A stretch of 8,705 nucleotides of DNA from JAZDGL01 sp043806975 (GCA_043806975.1 JAZDGL010000043.1:1-8705), one strand, 5' to 3'. Counted from the first letter of the stretch, positions 1 through 5,832 are shown. Program-made: numbers and translations. Notes: generated by a model from the letters alone, not told the origin.

Positions 1-50
1 ATAATCGCAATAACGATTATAAGCTCAATCAATGTAAAACCTTTTTTCAT
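1..50 (-). CDS. Type IV prepilin (major or minor pilin), 5' end only
   Basis: The first 16 codons of a prepilin are visible; the gene runs off the left edge. The N-terminus reads MKKGFTLIELIIVIAI. This is a class III signal peptide: a short basic leader (MKKG), cleavage by prepilin peptidase expected after Gly4, Phe as residue 1 of the mature protein, Glu at mature position 5, and then the start of the hydrophobic helix that packs in the pilus core. In the family the Phe is N-methylated and Glu5 aids subunit assembly. The start is fixed by the strongest Shine-Dalgarno match in the window, 8 nt upstream. The gene follows pilC after a 233-bp gap and probably has its own promoter. Pilin class is certain in practice; whether it is the major pilin, a minor pilin or a pseudopilin cannot be told from 16 residues. 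Confidence 0.93.
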   Translation of the reverse strand, partial: MKKGFTLIELIIVIAI

Positions 51-58
51 TTGTTTTT

Positions 59-68
59 CACCCCCTTT
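59..68 (-). promoter_or_regulatory. Strong Shine-Dalgarno of the prepilin gene
   Basis: On the minus strand this reads AAAGGGGGTG, 9 of 10 identical to the ideal AAAGGAGGTG, with 8 nt to the ATG at 48-50. Most other genes in the window have little or no recognisable ribosome binding site, so the pilin appears set up for high translation, as expected of a structural subunit. Confidence 0.85.
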
Positions 69-96
69 CTAATTAATTTTTGAATTTTAAATTATC

Positions 97-178
97 TCTC
101 CCCCTTGATAAGGGGGAGATTAAGAGGGGGTATTTAAAGCAACCTCCCCTTAATCCCCTCCTTATAAAGGAGGGGAGA
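97..178. repeat. Head-to-head pair of REP-like palindromic units between pilC and the prepilin gene
   Basis: Two related units form one large imperfect inverted repeat. The left unit, read on the minus strand from 131 to 97, is a head (ACCCCCTCTTAA) followed by a perfect 10-bp stem (97-106 with 110-119, loop GAT at 107-109). The right unit, read on the plus strand from 142, is a head (ACCTCCCCTTAA) followed by a perfect 10-bp stem (154-163 with 167-176, loop ATA at 164-166). The two heads are themselves complementary at 11 of 13 positions, so the RNA or single-stranded DNA could fold as a stem carrying two hairpins. Units of the same design lie at 3084-3154. The architecture resembles REP/BIME elements, which in other bacteria are moved by RAYT transposases; that link is an inference, and no transposase is in the window. 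Other possible roles are mRNA stabilisation or partial termination between pilC and the pilin. Confidence 0.8.
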
Positions 179-228
179 ATCTTTTTTACCACATTACCCT
201 TTTTTTAAATTACAAATTTATTATTCTT

Positions 229-257
229 ATTTTACCAAATCCTTTTATTTTAAGCAA
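229..257 (-). promoter_or_regulatory. Putative sigma-70-type promoter for the prepilin gene
   Basis: On the minus strand there is a TGG-TAAAAT extended -10 (TAAAAT at 229-234, 5 of 6 to TATAAT, with a TGn motif just upstream). A weak -35 (TTGCTT at 252-257, 3 of 6) lies exactly 17 nt away. The expected start would be near 222, giving a leader of about 170 nt that contains both palindromic units. The region is AT-rich, so chance matches are likely; the support is the extended -10, the spacing and the position between pilC and a strongly translated pilin. Confidence 0.45.
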
Positions 258-262
258 AAAAG

Positions 263-271
263 TTATACACA
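263..271 (+). promoter_or_regulatory. DnaA-box-like 9-mer
   Basis: TTATACACA fits the DnaA-box pattern TTATNCACA. It lies 12 bp past the pilC stop codon and 5 bp upstream of the putative pilin -35 element. A single box can occur by chance in a window of this size and base composition, so function is uncertain. Confidence 0.3.
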
Positions 272-283
272 GGCAGAGCAAAA

Positions 284-1492
284 TTATTTCATAACATCTA
301 CCATTCCCCACATCGGTAGGAGTATCGCCGCTACCAGCACTGCCACTGCAATCCCCATAACTACCATCAAAATCGGCTCAATCAATTTGGTTAAATTAGT
401 TACTAAAATATCCACATCGCGTTTATACGCTTTTCCAACATTTTTAAGCACTTGATCAAGCTTTCCAGATCTTTCTCCAATACTTATCATTGAGCTTGCC
501 AGCGCAGGAAAAAGCGAGCTTCTTTCAAAAACAGAACTAATACTGTCTCCCGCTTTAATTCTTTTTACCGCTTCATCAATAAGCTTTTTGTATTCATTAT
601 TCCCAACAATATCAGCGGTCATTTCTAACGCTCTTGTAATTGGAATCCCCGCCGCTATTAAAACGCTAAAATTTTCAGCGAACCGCGCAATATATATATT
701 TCTTAAAACTGCTCCAAAAATCGGGATTTTAATGCTATATTTATCCCAAACCTCCCTGCCTTGCTTTGTTTTATTTACTAACACGGGCAAGCCAAAAACA
801 ACCCCTGCGATCATTAGCATAATCAGCCACCAATAAGCTTGCATAAATTCGCTCAAATTCATCAGAAGGCGCGTCATTAAAGGAAGCTCTTGCCCCCCCT
901 CTTCAAAAACAGCTGTTAATTTAGGAATAACCAAAACAAGCATTAAGATTCCAATTAAAACCATCGCCGAGATAAGAAACGCTGGATACATCATCGCGCC
1001 TTTAACCTGCTTCATCAAGTCAAAATTTGTTTCCAAATAATCCGCCAAATAAAGCAAAGTGTTCTGCAAATTTCCCGATGCTTCTCCCGCGCGAATCATA
1101 CTCACATAAAATTTTGAAAAAGCCTTCGGGTGTTTTTCCAGCGCGTCAGAAAAAGGAGTGCCTCCATTTACATCGTTAGTTACCTCATAAATAATTCCCT
1201 TGAAAAATCTTGCCTCAGTTTGTTTGCTTAATGTGCGCAAAGATTCCACCAAAGGGACTTTTGCCTCCATTAAGGTAGCAAGCTGGCGGGAAAAGGTTAC
1301 TAAATCCCTTGACTTCACTTTATCAAAAATAGACAGGCTTATACTCATCCCCTTGCCCGCCTCAGCGACAGAAAGCACGATTAAATTATGCTTTTTTAAA
1401 GCCTCAATCGCTGTTTGCTCATCAACCGCTTCAACGGTTCCCGATCTCATTTCTCCAAAATTGTCTTTTGCTTCGTAATTAAATGTAGCCAT
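284..1492 (-). CDS. pilC: Type IV pilus inner-membrane platform protein PilC (GspF family)
   Basis: This 402-residue polytopic membrane protein is the platform on which PilB and PilT act; it is thought to pass motor rotation to pilin insertion or extraction. The length is normal for PilC/GspF. Two T2SSF domains are recognisable at about residues 65-190 and 270-392. Each carries the family pattern of 'FsrqLatLmeakvPl' (67-81; second copy FAENFSVLIAAGIPI, 271-285) and a later 'iraGEasGnL' type motif (RAGEASGNL 134-142; IGERSGKLD 338-346). Hydrophobic helices lie at about 170-190, 218-239 and 371-396. The N-terminal ~50 residues match the small GspF_N-like region. The ATG is 14 nt after the pilT TGA stop with no good Shine-Dalgarno of its own, so translation is probably coupled. 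Confidence in family and function is high. Confidence 0.96.
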   Translation of the reverse strand: MATFNYEAKDNFGEMRSGTVEAVDEQTAIEALKKHNLIVLSVAEAGKGMSISLSIFDKVKSRDLVTFSRQLATLMEAKVPLVESLRTLSKQTEARFFKGIIYEVTNDVNGGTPFSDALEKHPKAFSKFYVSMIRAGEASGNLQNTLLYLADYLETNFDLMKQVKGAMMYPAFLISAMVLIGILMLVLVIPKLTAVFEEGGQELPLMTRLLMNLSEFMQAYWWLIMLMIAGVVFGLPVLVNKTKQGREVWDKYSIKIPIFGAVLRNIYIARFAENFSVLIAAGIPITRALEMTADIVGNNEYKKLIDEAVKRIKAGDSISSVFERSSLFPALASSMISIGERSGKLDQVLKNVGKAYKRDVDILVTNLTKLIEPILMVVMGIAVAVLVAAILLPMWGMVDVMK

Positions 1493-1506
1493 AAAATTGT
1501 TTTAAA

Positions 1507-2583
1507 TCATCCTATTATTGATCTTAACCCGCTTATATCAGTGGAATAAAGCTTGGCGTTTTCTATTGATATTACTCTATGCCTTACTAAATCGGCTAAG
1601 CTTTTATTTAACGAAATCATTCCTTTATCCGACCCTGTTTCAATCACTAAATTTAACTGGTGAACTTTATTTTCCCTAATTAAGGTTTTTACAGCGGGGG
1701 TGGCGAATAAAACTTCAATAGCAGGAACCCGCCCTCCATCAATTCTTGGAATAAGCCTTTGGGAAATTATGCCAATTAGCGAGCTCGCCAATTGCGCTCT
1801 TATTTGATTCTGCTGATAAGCCGGGAACATATCCACAATTCTATCTATCGTTTGCGCGGCATCGTTTGTATGCAAGGTGGCAAATATCAAATGCCCCGTT
1901 TCTGCCGCAGTTACCGCTGTGCGAACAGTCTCTAAATCCCTCATTTCGCCCACCATTATGATATCCGCGTCTTCGCGAAAAGCCGAGCGAAGCGCTCGCG
2001 AAAAAGATTCAGCATCCGCCCCCACCTCTCTTTGATCAATTATACACTTATCCTGAGTAAAAACATACTCAATCGGATCTTCAATCGTAACCATATGATC
2101 TGAGCGAGTATGGTTTATTTCATCTAATAATGCGGCAAGGGTAGTGGACTTTCCATGCCCGGAAGGACCGACAACTAAACAAAAACCTTGGCTAAAATTA
2201 GCAAATTCTCTTGCGATAGGAGGAAGCCCCAATTCTTGAATTGTCCTAATCCTCATTGGAATCGTTCTTAAGGTTAGCGCAAGCCTTCCTTGCTGCTTAT
2301 AGGCAGCTGCTCTAAAACGAAGATTATTCCGAGTTGAAAGCGAAAAATCCACATCTCCTTTTGATTCAAACTCTTTCACTTGCCTTTCGTTTAAAATAGC
2401 ATAAATCATACCATTTAAATCATCTAGTGTGAGGACATCGCGCGAAAGCAGCGGCACTAAATTCCCGTCAATTCTTAAAGTGGGATAAATCCCCACGCCT
2501 AAATGCAAATCCGAAGCGTCTTCTTTTAAAACATACTCCAATAAATTATCCAATTTTTTTAGATATTCTTGTTTGTCGCTCAT
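1507..2583 (-). CDS. pilT: Type IV pilus retraction ATPase PilT
   Basis: This 358-residue cytoplasmic hexameric ATPase powers pilus retraction (twitching, DNA uptake). The N-terminal PAS-like domain is at about 1-100 ('ASDLHLGVG', 23-31). The RecA-like domain has Walker A GPSGHGKST (139-147), the Asp box TIEDPIEYVF (166-175), Walker B with catalytic Glu in DIIMVGEMRD (207-216, Glu213), and the His box ETGHLIFATLHTNDA (228-242). PAVKTLIRENK (296-306) corresponds to the AIRNLIRE motif needed for retraction in PilT. The GEMRDLET signature and the absence of an MshEN domain or a tetracysteine zinc site separate it from PilB. The Walker A has His143 where Ser or Thr is usual, which still fits GxxxxGK[ST]. 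It starts 25 nt after the response regulator with no clear ribosome binding site. The pairing with pilC downstream is standard for T4P clusters. Confidence 0.96.
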   Translation of the reverse strand: MSDKQEYLKKLDNLLEYVLKEDASDLHLGVGIYPTLRIDGNLVPLLSRDVLTLDDLNGMIYAILNERQVKEFESKGDVDFSLSTRNNLRFRAAAYKQQGRLALTLRTIPMRIRTIQELGLPPIAREFANFSQGFCLVVGPSGHGKSTTLAALLDEINHTRSDHMVTIEDPIEYVFTQDKCIIDQREVGADAESFSRALRSAFREDADIIMVGEMRDLETVRTAVTAAETGHLIFATLHTNDAAQTIDRIVDMFPAYQQNQIRAQLASSLIGIISQRLIPRIDGGRVPAIEVLFATPAVKTLIRENKVHQLNLVIETGSDKGMISLNKSLADLVRHRVISIENAKLYSTDISGLRSIIG

Positions 2584-2608
2584 TTTATTTTATTCATTTA
2601 TCTTTTGC

Positions 2609-2986
2609 TTATTTTTTCTCCAAAACCGCTTCCATTTTGCTAATAACTTCTGCGGGAGTGAAATGAACTTTTATTATGTAATCCGTAGCGCCCATTTTTA
2701 ACCCTTTCTCAATATTTTGCCGCTGTCCAAGATTGGTTAAAAGAATAACAGGAACTTTTTCAAGTTTTTTATCCTTTTTTAATGATGCTAAAACTTCAAA
2801 ACCATCTTTTTTCGGCATTATAATATCAAGCATTATTAAATCAGGCGTATTTTTTTCGGCAAGTTCAATCGCGGTTGCGCCGTCTTCCGCCAAATCCACT
2901 TTATGCCCGTTAGCTTGCAATTTTTCGGCATACATTTCTAATATAAACCGATCATCTTCTGCAAGCAAAATGCGTTTTTTGCTCAT
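2609..2986 (-). CDS. Single-domain CheY-like response regulator
   Basis: This 125-residue protein is a complete receiver domain with no output domain. The key residues are present: acidic cluster Glu10-Asp11-Asp12, phosphoacceptor Asp54 (in IMLDIIMPKKDGFE), Thr84 (VILLT) and Lys106 (DYIIK). The residue after the Lys is Val rather than the usual Pro, giving DYIIKVHFTP. By family knowledge such proteins act by phosphorylation-dependent protein-protein contact, as CheY does with the flagellar motor. Its place between pilB and pilT suggests control of pilus motor choice or activity, much as PilG/PilH in Pseudomonas; this is inferred. No histidine kinase, CheA or CheW is in the window. The gene follows a 199-bp gap, so it may begin a separate transcript with pilT and pilC. 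No clear Shine-Dalgarno precedes the ATG. Confidence 0.92.
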   Translation of the reverse strand: MSKKRILLAEDDRFILEMYAEKLQANGHKVDLAEDGATAIELAEKNTPDLIMLDIIMPKKDGFEVLASLKKDKKLEKVPVILLTNLGQRQNIEKGLKMGATDYIIKVHFTPAEVISKMEAVLEKK

Positions 2987-3055
2987 ATTTTTTTGGTTAG
3001 TGATTAATTTGTTAGTTTCATTAATTGATTGATGACCAGAGGTTCTTATCTATAG

Positions 3056-3179
3056 CTCCCACAAAACAAATTTATTTTAAAATCCCTCTCAATCTCCCTT
3101 TTCAAAGGGAGAAAATTTAAAAACCCCTTTCAATTCCCCCTTATCAAGGGGGAAAACATCGGAATTTGTTTTATGAGAG
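3056..3179. mobile_element. Possible MITE-like element with imperfect terminal inverted repeats, holding two REP-like units
   Basis: The 17-bp ends 3056-3072 and 3163-3179 are inverted copies of each other at 15 of 17 positions, including a 10-bp perfect core (AAAACAAATT / AATTTGTTTT). The 124-bp span encloses the two palindromic units described separately. It lies wholly between pilB and the response regulator gene, ending 6 bp from the pilB stop codon. I see no convincing target-site duplication. It could be a non-autonomous mobile element, or the ends could simply be the base of a long RNA stem between two transcripts. Confidence 0.45.
3084..3154 (+). repeat. Two tandem REP-like palindromic units
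   Basis: Two copies of one design repeat with a period of about 41 bp. Copy 1 has head CCCTCTCAA from 3084, then an 8-bp stem (3093-3100 with 3105-3112, loop TTCA). Copy 2 has head CCCCTTTCAA from 3124, then a 9-bp stem TTCCCCCTT/AAGGGGGAA (3134-3142 with 3146-3154, loop ATC). The head-plus-hairpin layout and the sequence match the pair at 97-178, but here the units are direct repeats rather than head-to-head. Neither hairpin is followed at once by a T-run on the minus strand, so a classic intrinsic terminator for pilB is not supported. Confidence 0.8.
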
Positions 3180-3185
3180 ATACAA

Positions 3186-4937
3186 CTAGACTTCCACTAC
3201 TTTTAACACCTCTTCTAATGCCACCGCCCCTTCAAGCGCCTTAAAAATTCCATCTTGCTTCATATTCACCATTTCCTGCCTTAGTGCCTCCACTTCAACT
3301 TGATTTTCAGTCGGTTTTTTAGCAGCAATCTCTTCCAGCTCTGGGGTCATTACTATAATCTCGCTTATAGAAGTCCTCCCTATCATCCCTTTTCCATTGC
3401 AAAATTTGCACCCCGCCCCTTTAAAAAGTTTCAATCCTTTTTCTATATAAGGCCTTCCCTTCCCGCCAGGAACTGCTTCCAGTTCTTTAAGTAAAAAATC
3501 GCGAGTATTTTGGTTTATTTCGGCTTCCTGCCTGCAATGAGGACAGATTCTTTTTACAAGCCGCTGCGCTTCTATCATTTTTATTGAAGATGCTACCAAA
3601 AACGGCTCTATCCCCATATCAATCATTCTTGGAATTGCCCCAACCGCATTATTTGTGTGTAAAGTTGAAAAAACCAAATGTCCCGTTAAAGCAGCGTGAG
3701 TAGCAAGCTCGGCTGTTTCGTTGTCTCTGATTTCTCCAACCATAATTACATCGGGGTCCTGCCTCAAAATAGACCTTAACCCAGAAGCAAAAGTATATCC
3801 AATTTCAGCGTGAATCTGACTTTGGCTAATCCCTTCCAAATAATATTCAACAGGGTCTTCCAAGGTAATTATATTTATTCCCTCCTCATTTATAACCTGA
3901 AGCATTGAATATAGCGTAGTGGATTTTCCCGAACCAGTCGGACCCGTAACCATAATAACTCCGTAAGGATTTTTCAAGGATTTTTCAAGGATTTTTTGCC
4001 CTTCTTCGGAAAACCCCAAATCAGCAAATTTTTTCAAGCCAGAAGTTTTATCCAAAATTCTCATTACCACTTTTTCTCCGTTAGTGGTTGGAAGAGTAGA
4101 AACGCGAAAATCTATTTTTTTGCTGTTAATCGTTGCATTAAATCTTCCGTCTTGAGGCTTTCTTTGTTCGTCCAATTTTAAATTTGAAAGAACCTTCACG
4201 CGAGCAACAACAGCAGGAGCTAATTTTTTCGCCAAAGTTAAACTAGTATATAAAACCCCATCCACTCTATATCTTACCCGCAAGCTTCTTTCAATCGGCT
4301 CAATATGAATATCGCTCGCCTTTCCATCTACCGCGTGCTTTAAAATTGAAGAAACAACTTTGCTGATTGGAGCTTCCTGCGCAATCCTCTCTATATCCCT
4401 AATACTAATTTTGCTTTCCCCTCCCGCTCCTTCTTCATCTGTATCTTTTTTCAAAATTTCCAGCGCCTCTCCAACCTCAGCGGATATATTGCTATACTTG
4501 CCTATTACCTCTTTGAAATTCGTCTCTGATGTTATAAAAATCTTCCAATCAAGATTATTTTTTAACGCAATAAATTTTATTGCTTCCAAGGCATTCATAT
4601 CGGTCGGATCAACAACCGCTATAAATATGCAATTATTTTCTTGTTTGAAGACAACAAATTTATAACGAAGACACACTTCTTGGGAAAATTCTTCAAACGG
4701 CTGCGTTAAAAGATCTTCTGCGGATAAATCAATATAAGGAACATTGGAAATTTCTGCTTTCAGTTTTGCCAAATCTTCTTCTGAAATAATTTTCTGCTCA
4801 ATTAAAACTTCTGCCACAGAACGATTTTGCTGCTCCGCTTGTTCTTTTAAAGGCGCTAGCTGTTCAGCGGATAAATAATCTCTGGCGACCATCAAATCAA
4901 GAAGGTTTTCCATTGAATGATTAGAACCGTTTTCCAT
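3186..4937 (-). CDS. pilB: Type IV pilus extension ATPase PilB (GspE family)
   Basis: This 583-residue cytoplasmic ATPase drives pilus polymerisation through PilC. An N-terminal MshEN/T2SSE_N-like domain spans about 10-150, including the 'aeqqnrsvaevLieqkiiseedLa' helix-turn region and VPYIDLS (66-72). The central N2 domain includes ASDIHIEPIE (207-216) and the RVDG turn. The RecA-like domain has Walker A GPTGSGKST (332-340), the Asp box LEDPVEY (359-365), Walker B with catalytic Glu in DVIMVGEIRD (396-405, Glu402) and the His box TGHLVFSTLHTNNA (418-431). Four Cys at 465, 468, 510 and 513 (CPHC and CKFC) form the zinc site typical of PilB/GspE and absent from PilT. The length is normal. The ATG is 4 nt after the preceding small gene, with AAGGA as ribosome binding site. 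Three 11-bp tandem repeats lie in the coding sequence just before Walker A. Confidence 0.97.
   Translation of the reverse strand: MENGSNHSMENLLDLMVARDYLSAEQLAPLKEQAEQQNRSVAEVLIEQKIISEEDLAKLKAEISNVPYIDLSAEDLLTQPFEEFSQEVCLRYKFVVFKQENNCIFIAVVDPTDMNALEAIKFIALKNNLDWKIFITSETNFKEVIGKYSNISAEVGEALEILKKDTDEEGAGGESKISIRDIERIAQEAPISKVVSSILKHAVDGKASDIHIEPIERSLRVRYRVDGVLYTSLTLAKKLAPAVVARVKVLSNLKLDEQRKPQDGRFNATINSKKIDFRVSTLPTTNGEKVVMRILDKTSGLKKFADLGFSEEGQKILEKSLKNPYGVIMVTGPTGSGKSTTLYSMLQVINEEGINIITLEDPVEYYLEGISQSQIHAEIGYTFASGLRSILRQDPDVIMVGEIRDNETAELATHAALTGHLVFSTLHTNNAVGAIPRMIDMGIEPFLVASSIKMIEAQRLVKRICPHCRQEAEINQNTRDFLLKELEAVPGGKGRPYIEKGLKLFKGAGCKFCNGKGMIGRTSISEIIVMTPELEEIAAKKPTENQVEVEALRQEMVNMKQDGIFKALEGAVALEEVLKVVEV
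3965..3997. repeat. 11-bp tandem repeat, three copies, inside pilB
   Basis: AAGGATTTTTC occurs at 3965-3975 and 3976-3986, and a third copy with one change (final T) at 3987-3997. In pilB it encodes about residues 315-325 (KILEKSLKNP and neighbours), seven residues before the Walker A. Three units make 33 bp, so the frame is kept, but the unit is not a multiple of 3: gain or loss of one copy would shift the frame and remove the ATPase core. Confidence 0.9.
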
Positions 4938-4941
4938 AATC

Positions 4942-5214
4942 TTATTCCTTTTTTGGAGAAGAAAATAAATTCTTATTTCTTTCTGCTCCCGCTTCTACTG
5001 GATATCCGCTTACTTTTCCCAATTTTCTAAATGCATCGCTGTTTAGAATATTTAAATCAACATCTTCATAAATTTTCCTTGGCGTAACAATTGTCTGGTC
5101 ATTTGAACTGGGAGATTTTCCTCTTCTAGACCACAAAGTAAACCCAACCGCTGCCACAACCACTATTGCCAATAAAATTAAAAGATTTTTTTGTTTTTTT
5201 TGAGCTTCTACCAT
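4942..5214 (-). CDS. Small single-pass membrane protein in the pilP position
   Basis: This 90-residue protein has a short basic N-terminus (MVEAQKKQKN), one transmembrane helix at about 10-28, a flanking WSRRGK, and about 60 residues expected outside the membrane (type II topology if the positive-inside rule is overridden by the signal anchor). The C-terminal part has NILNSDAFRKLG (55-66) and ends VEAGAERNKNLFSSPKK (73-89). The RNKNLF stretch resembles, in degenerate form, the 'GRRDPF' motif that marks the mature region of PilP; with the gene order pilM-N-O-x-B this suggests a minimal PilP-like partner of PilN/PilO. That assignment is inferred, since PilP is usually a larger lipoprotein with a beta-sandwich domain, both absent here. 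It starts 3 nt after pilO, without a ribosome binding site, so it is probably translationally coupled. Hydrophobic helix plus context make a real gene very likely. Confidence 0.8.
   Translation of the reverse strand: MVEAQKKQKNLLILLAIVVVAAVGFTLWSRRGKSPSSNDQTIVTPRKIYEDVDLNILNSDAFRKLGKVSGYPVEAGAERNKNLFSSPKKE
4946..4950 (-). promoter_or_regulatory. Shine-Dalgarno of pilB, embedded in the preceding gene
   Basis: AAGGA on the minus strand lies 8 nt before the pilB ATG (4935-4937), inside the last codons (Lys-Glu) of the small membrane protein. It supports this pilB start and independent initiation despite the 4-nt gap. Confidence 0.7.
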
Positions 5215-5217
5215 ATT

Positions 5218-5832
5218 TTATACATTAGGCATATAATAAACTTTTATTTTAAAATCCGCTTTTAATTGTTTAATGGAGCTTCCTTCGTCTTCATCTTCTC
5301 CGCCGCTTTCTTCGTCTGCTAAAATTTTTACGCTAAGAAGATCCATAATTCTAGAATTTCTTTCTATGGAATCCGCGATTGTTCTAATGGAATAATACAT
5401 CCCTGAAACCGTTATAGAAAATACCATCTCTTTAAATTCTTCTTTTTTTTCCGTCTCTTCTCCTGCTGAAATTTCTTTTACTGACGGCTTTTTTTCTTCT
5501 TCTGGGTTCAACGAAAATTCTTTCATCGCCGCGCCGCTTTCCGAAACTATGCAATTAATCTGCGCTATTAAATCTTGAACGCCCGGGTCGGTTGGAAGAG
5601 CCTGAGAAATTTTATCATTAGTTTTTTCGGAAGATACATCAATTTTATCTCTTGCATTTTTTTGTTTTTCCAAAACAGCTTTGGTCTCATTTAGATATTT
5701 CAAATCAGAATTAAGCTGTTTTATATCTTTCTCGGATTCAAGAGTATTCGCAGATTCTTTTTGCGCTAAAAACACCCCTGTCCCAGATAATAATATAGAA
5801 AAACCTAAAATTAAAATAATTTCTTTTTTCAT
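5218..5832 (-). CDS. pilO: Type IV pilus assembly protein PilO
   Basis: This 204-residue bitopic inner-membrane protein pairs with PilN in the alignment complex that links PilM to the outer parts of the machine. It has a transmembrane helix at about 4-22, a heptad-like coiled-coil stretch at about 27-60, the segment 'QALPTDPGVQDLIAQI' (77-92), which matches the usual PilO 'lPt....ll..i' start of the periplasmic domain, and a ferredoxin-like fold ending in strand DFKIKVYYM (193-201). Two unusually acidic linkers are present at about 109-135 and 173-184. It overlaps pilN by 4 nt (ATGA), so translation is coupled, and the length is close to the family norm. Sequence conservation in this family is low; the call rests on architecture plus position after pilM-pilN. 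Confidence 0.88.
   Translation of the reverse strand: MKKEIILILGFSILLSGTGVFLAQKESANTLESEKDIKQLNSDLKYLNETKAVLEKQKNARDKIDVSSEKTNDKISQALPTDPGVQDLIAQINCIVSESGAAMKEFSLNPEEEKKPSVKEISAGEETEKKEEFKEMVFSITVSGMYYSIRTIADSIERNSRIMDLLSVKILADEESGGEDEDEGSSIKQLKADFKIKVYYMPNV

Noticed and set aside
97..178. CRISPR repeats
   Set aside because: Only two units in opposite orientation, with no regular unique spacers and no cas genes.
154..188. Plus-strand terminator: hairpin followed by a T-run at 182-187
   Set aside because: There is no plus-strand gene upstream for it to end, and the hairpin is a member of the repeat family.
588..836. Plus-strand open frame inside pilC; similar ones lie in pilB, pilN, pilM and the response regulator
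   Set aside because: They lie antisense within strongly recognised genes, have no family features, and show the low-complexity hydrophobic or basic composition typical of antisense shadows.
3134..3154. Intrinsic terminator after pilB
   Set aside because: The GC-rich stem is not followed directly by a T-run on the minus strand, and the same unit repeats elsewhere in other orientations. A REP-like repeat explains it better, though weak termination is possible.
5186..5201. Poly-A runs near the start of the small membrane protein as a slippage switch
   Set aside because: They encode the expected basic residues before the membrane helix, and runs of 7-8 A are common in AT-rich coding sequence; nothing further supports a switch.
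5829..5832. UGA recoding to glycine (Gracilibacteria-type code)
   Set aside because: TGA ends pilN at the normal length and overlaps the pilO start, and TGA also ends pilT; no in-frame TGA interrupts any gene.
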